A stretch of DNA of 6,566 nt, taken from NCBI GenBank assembly GCA_023423605.1, contig JAFAFF010000015.1:1-6566 (forward strand). The letters run 5' to 3'. Origin of the DNA: Pseudomonadota bacterium (GTDB lineage Bacteria > Pseudomonadota > Gammaproteobacteria > Xanthomonadales > Xanthomonadaceae). Made by a program: the position numbers and the translations under genes. This document shows, piece after piece, positions 4,316 to 6,566 of this stretch (positions are counted from its first letter, which is position 1; each line of letters begins with the position of its first letter). The notes under the pieces were generated by a model. It had not been told where the DNA came from, did no database searches, and worked only from the letters and a program-made list of their open reading frames with translations.

Positions 4316-6566
4316 ATGTCCCCCCGCCTGCCCGTCTCGGCCCTTGGCCTGGCCATCGCACTCGTGCTCTCACCCGCGCTTGCCCGCGCCCAGGATGCCA
4401 CCCAGCTGGATACGGTGATCGTCACCGGCACCCGCGCGGCGGACCGCACCGTGCTGGAATCCACCTCGCCGGTGGACGTGCTCACCGCCGACGACATCCG
4501 CAAGGCCGGCGTCATCAACGGCGAACTGGGCAGCGCACTGCAGGCGCTGTTGCCGTCCTTCAACTTCCCGCGCCAGTCCAATTCCGGCGGCGCCGACCAC
4601 GTGCGTGCCGCACAGCTGCGCGGCCTTTCGCCAGACCAGGTGCTGGTACTGGTCAACGGCAAGCGCCGCCACCACAGCGCGCTGGTCAATACCGACAGCA
4701 AGATCGGCAAGGGCACCACGCCGGTGGACTTCAACGCCATTCCGGTCAGCGCCATCAAGCGCATCGAAGTGCTGCGCGATGGTGCCGGGGCACTGTACGG
4801 CTCCGATGCGGTGGCCGGCGTGATCAACGTCATCCTCGACAATTCGCCGGAAGGCGGTGCCATCGAAGCCAGTTACGGGGCATACCATACCGACCTCGAA
4901 CCGATCGGCCGTACCCTCACCGATGGCCAGACCGGCAACCTCAGTGCCAACGTCGGCACCGTGCTTGGCGAAGAAGGCGGCTTCCTGCGCGTGGGCCTGG
5001 AATACAAGAACCGCGAGCCCACCAACCGCGCCGGCTTCGACCAGATTCCGCCGTGGGACCAGACCGAGGCCAACCTGGCACTGCAGGGCAAGCGCAACTA
5101 TGTGCTCGGCGACGGCGCCAGCAAGGACATCAACGGCTGGTTGAACACCGAAATCCCGTTCGGCGACACCGGTGTGTTCTACGCCTTCGGCACCTACAAC
5201 CAACGCGACACCGAGGGCGCAAACTATTTCCGCTACCCGGACGGCGACGCCAACTGGAAGGAGGTGTATCCGCAGGGATACCGCCCCATATCCGAAGGCG
5301 GGAACCGCGATGTGCAGGCCGTTGCCGGCGCGCGCGGCCAATGGGGGGAATGGAACTACGATGGCAGCCTGGATTTCGGCCAGAACGACTTCACCTACCG
5401 GCTGCGCAACTCGCTGAATGCTTCGCTCGGACCGGACAGTCCCACCCGTTTCAGGACCGCGGATTACCAGTACGCACAGAGCGTGGCCAACCTGGACCTG
5501 GGCCGCGTGTTCCAGCAGCGCGATGACATCACCCACAGCCTCGGCCTTGGCGTGGAAGCCCGCCACGAGCGCTACCAGACCCGTCCGGGCGACCCTGCCA
5601 GCTATGCCGCAGGCCCGTATGTTGATCGTCCCACCGGCTCGCAGGCGGGCGGTGGCCTGACCCCGCAGGACGCCACCCGCCTGTCGCGTGACGTGGCCAG
5701 CGCGTATGTCAGCGTCTCCAGCCAGGTCGGCGAACACTTCTCCAGCGACATCGCGGCTCGCTACGAACATCATGATGACTTTGGCGGCGAGCTGACCGGC
5801 AAGCTGGGCCTGCGCTACGAATTCGCACCCGCCTTCGCCCTGCGTGCGGCCCTCTCCAACAACTACCGCGCGCCGTCGCTGGCGCAGATCGGCTACGAAT
5901 CCACCTCCACCGGCTACAACGCCGCCGGGCAGCTGGTGCAGGGGCGCCTGTTGTCGGTGAACAATCCCATCGCGCGCGGGCTGGGCGCCGTGGACCTGAA
6001 GCCGGAGAAGTCACTGAACACCAGCCTGGGCTTCACCAGCCGCCTCGGCGACAACGTCGATGTGTCACTGGATCTGTTCCAGATCGACATCGATGACCGC
6101 ATCGCGCTGTCGGAAAGCATCACCGGTGACGCCCTGACCGGCTATGTACAACAACAGTTCGGCGTAGCCGGCCTGGAAAGCGCCAGCTTCTTCGTCAACG
6201 CAGCCGATACCCGCACCCGTGGCGCGGAACTGGTGGCCAACTGGCGTCACGCGCTGGGCGACGGCCAACTGCTGCTCACCGGCACCTGGGCCTATGCAAA
6301 GACCGAACTGAAGAACGTGCTGCCCACGCCGGCCGCACTGCAGGCGCTGGACCCGGCCTATGTGCTGTTCGGTGTGGAAGAAAGCAACACGCTGACCGAC
6401 GCCACGCCGCGTACCCGTGCGCTGCTGTCGGCCAGCTGGAGCAATGACCGCTGGTCGCTGACCAGCCGTGTCAGCCGCCATGGCAGCGCGACGCGCGTGT
6501 TCAATTTCGGCGATGGCTTCGAACCCACCCAGACCTACCAGGCCGAATGGCAGCTGGATGCGGAAG
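4316..6566 (+). CDS. TonB-dependent outer-membrane receptor, C-terminus beyond window
   Basis: Seven hundred and fifty complete codons are visible without stop or frameshift; the frame is still open at the window edge. Residues 1-25 form a signal peptide with probable cleavage at ARA/QD. A TonB box-like LDTVIVTG sits at 31-38, right after the mature N-terminus. The plug domain follows (about 45-175), with VLVNGKRRHH at 111-120 and IPVSAIKRIEVLRDGAGALYG from 142, ending in the usual SDAVAGVINVIL. The rest is alternating aromatic and polar beta-barrel sequence, including RAPSLAQIGY near 518 and LDLFQIDIDDRI later. Family members with this plug type usually run about 800 residues or somewhat more, so the last strands and the terminal aromatic residue are missing here. 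It would bind a ligand outside and pass it to the periplasm with TonB-ExbB-ExbD energy. Ligand unknown: no siderophore, B12 or sugar gene adjoins it, and only a poor Fur-like match lies upstream. Confidence 0.93.
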   Translation, partial: MSPRLPVSALGLAIALVLSPALARAQDATQLDTVIVTGTRAADRTVLESTSPVDVLTADDIRKAGVINGELGSALQALLPSFNFPRQSNSGGADHVRAAQLRGLSPDQVLVLVNGKRRHHSALVNTDSKIGKGTTPVDFNAIPVSAIKRIEVLRDGAGALYGSDAVAGVINVILDNSPEGGAIEASYGAYHTDLEPIGRTLTDGQTGNLSANVGTVLGEEGGFLRVGLEYKNREPTNRAGFDQIPPWDQTEANLALQGKRNYVLGDGASKDINGWLNTEIPFGDTGVFYAFGTYNQRDTEGANYFRYPDGDANWKEVYPQGYRPISEGGNRDVQAVAGARGQWGEWNYDGSLDFGQNDFTYRLRNSLNASLGPDSPTRFRTADYQYAQSVANLDLGRVFQQRDDITHSLGLGVEARHERYQTRPGDPASYAAGPYVDRPTGSQAGGGLTPQDATRLSRDVASAYVSVSSQVGEHFSSDIAARYEHHDDFGGELTGKLGLRYEFAPAFALRAALSNNYRAPSLAQIGYESTSTGYNAAGQLVQGRLLSVNNPIARGLGAVDLKPEKSLNTSLGFTSRLGDNVDVSLDLFQIDIDDRIALSESITGDALTGYVQQQFGVAGLESASFFVNAADTRTRGAELVANWRHALGDGQLLLTGTWAYAKTELKNVLPTPAALQALDPAYVLFGVEESNTLTDATPRTRALLSASWSNDRWSLTSRVSRHGSATRVFNFGDGFEPTQTYQAEWQLDAE

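Noticed and set aside
4262..4318. Alternative receptor start at the in-frame ATG at 4262, 18 codons upstream.
   Set aside because: It lies within the palindrome, has no ribosome binding site, and would put an acidic, proline-rich stretch before the signal peptide.
4370..5773. A 467-codon minus-strand open frame antisense to the receptor gene.
   Set aside because: Long antisense frames are expected opposite GC3-rich genes. The plus-strand receptor has a signal peptide, TonB box, plug motifs and ribosome binding site, and this frame has none.

Overview
This window looks like chromosome from a GC-rich gammaproteobacterium of the Lysobacterales (Xanthomonadaceae), most likely Stenotrophomonas. 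The best clue is an inverted pair of short GTAG-headed palindromic units at 1719-1777. They match what I know of the SMAG (Stenotrophomonas maltophilia GTAG) class of REP elements. The TonB-dependent receptor and the quinone-type pyruvate dehydrogenase also fit such an organism. The genus call is inference, since no database search was possible.

Layout. Three complete genes run leftward. In order of transcription they are a small DUF3574-type lipoprotein (4075 to 3599), a 572-residue PoxB-like pyruvate dehydrogenase (quinone) (3509 to 1791), and a 533-residue NCS2/AzgA-like membrane permease (1635 to 34). A further leftward gene may begin at 32, overlapping the window edge. One gene runs rightward: a TonB-dependent outer-membrane receptor starting at 4316. 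It is open to the end of the window and lacks its C-terminal strands. The gaps are 89 bp between the lipoprotein gene and poxB, 155 bp between poxB and the permease gene (this gap holds the SMAG pair), and 240 bp in the divergent region between the lipoprotein and receptor genes.

How the genes relate. There is no obvious shared pathway. PoxB would oxidise pyruvate to acetate and CO2 at the inner membrane and pass electrons to ubiquinone. The permease probably moves a nucleobase-like solute. The receptor imports an unknown ligand across the outer membrane using TonB energy. The gap sizes, the SMAG pair and separate candidate promoters suggest independent transcription units rather than one operon.

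The most interesting signals are in noncoding DNA. The divergent region carries a good leftward promoter candidate whose -35/-10 spacer contains a perfect 14-bp palindrome. Its predicted leader of about 160 nt contains two overlapping, mutually exclusive hairpins. The two SMAG units differ at only two positions, and those two positions pair with each other in the stem. I found no defence system, CRISPR array, tRNA, rRNA, insertion sequence or prophage gene. The window reads as ordinary core or near-core chromosome with a few regulatory puzzles.
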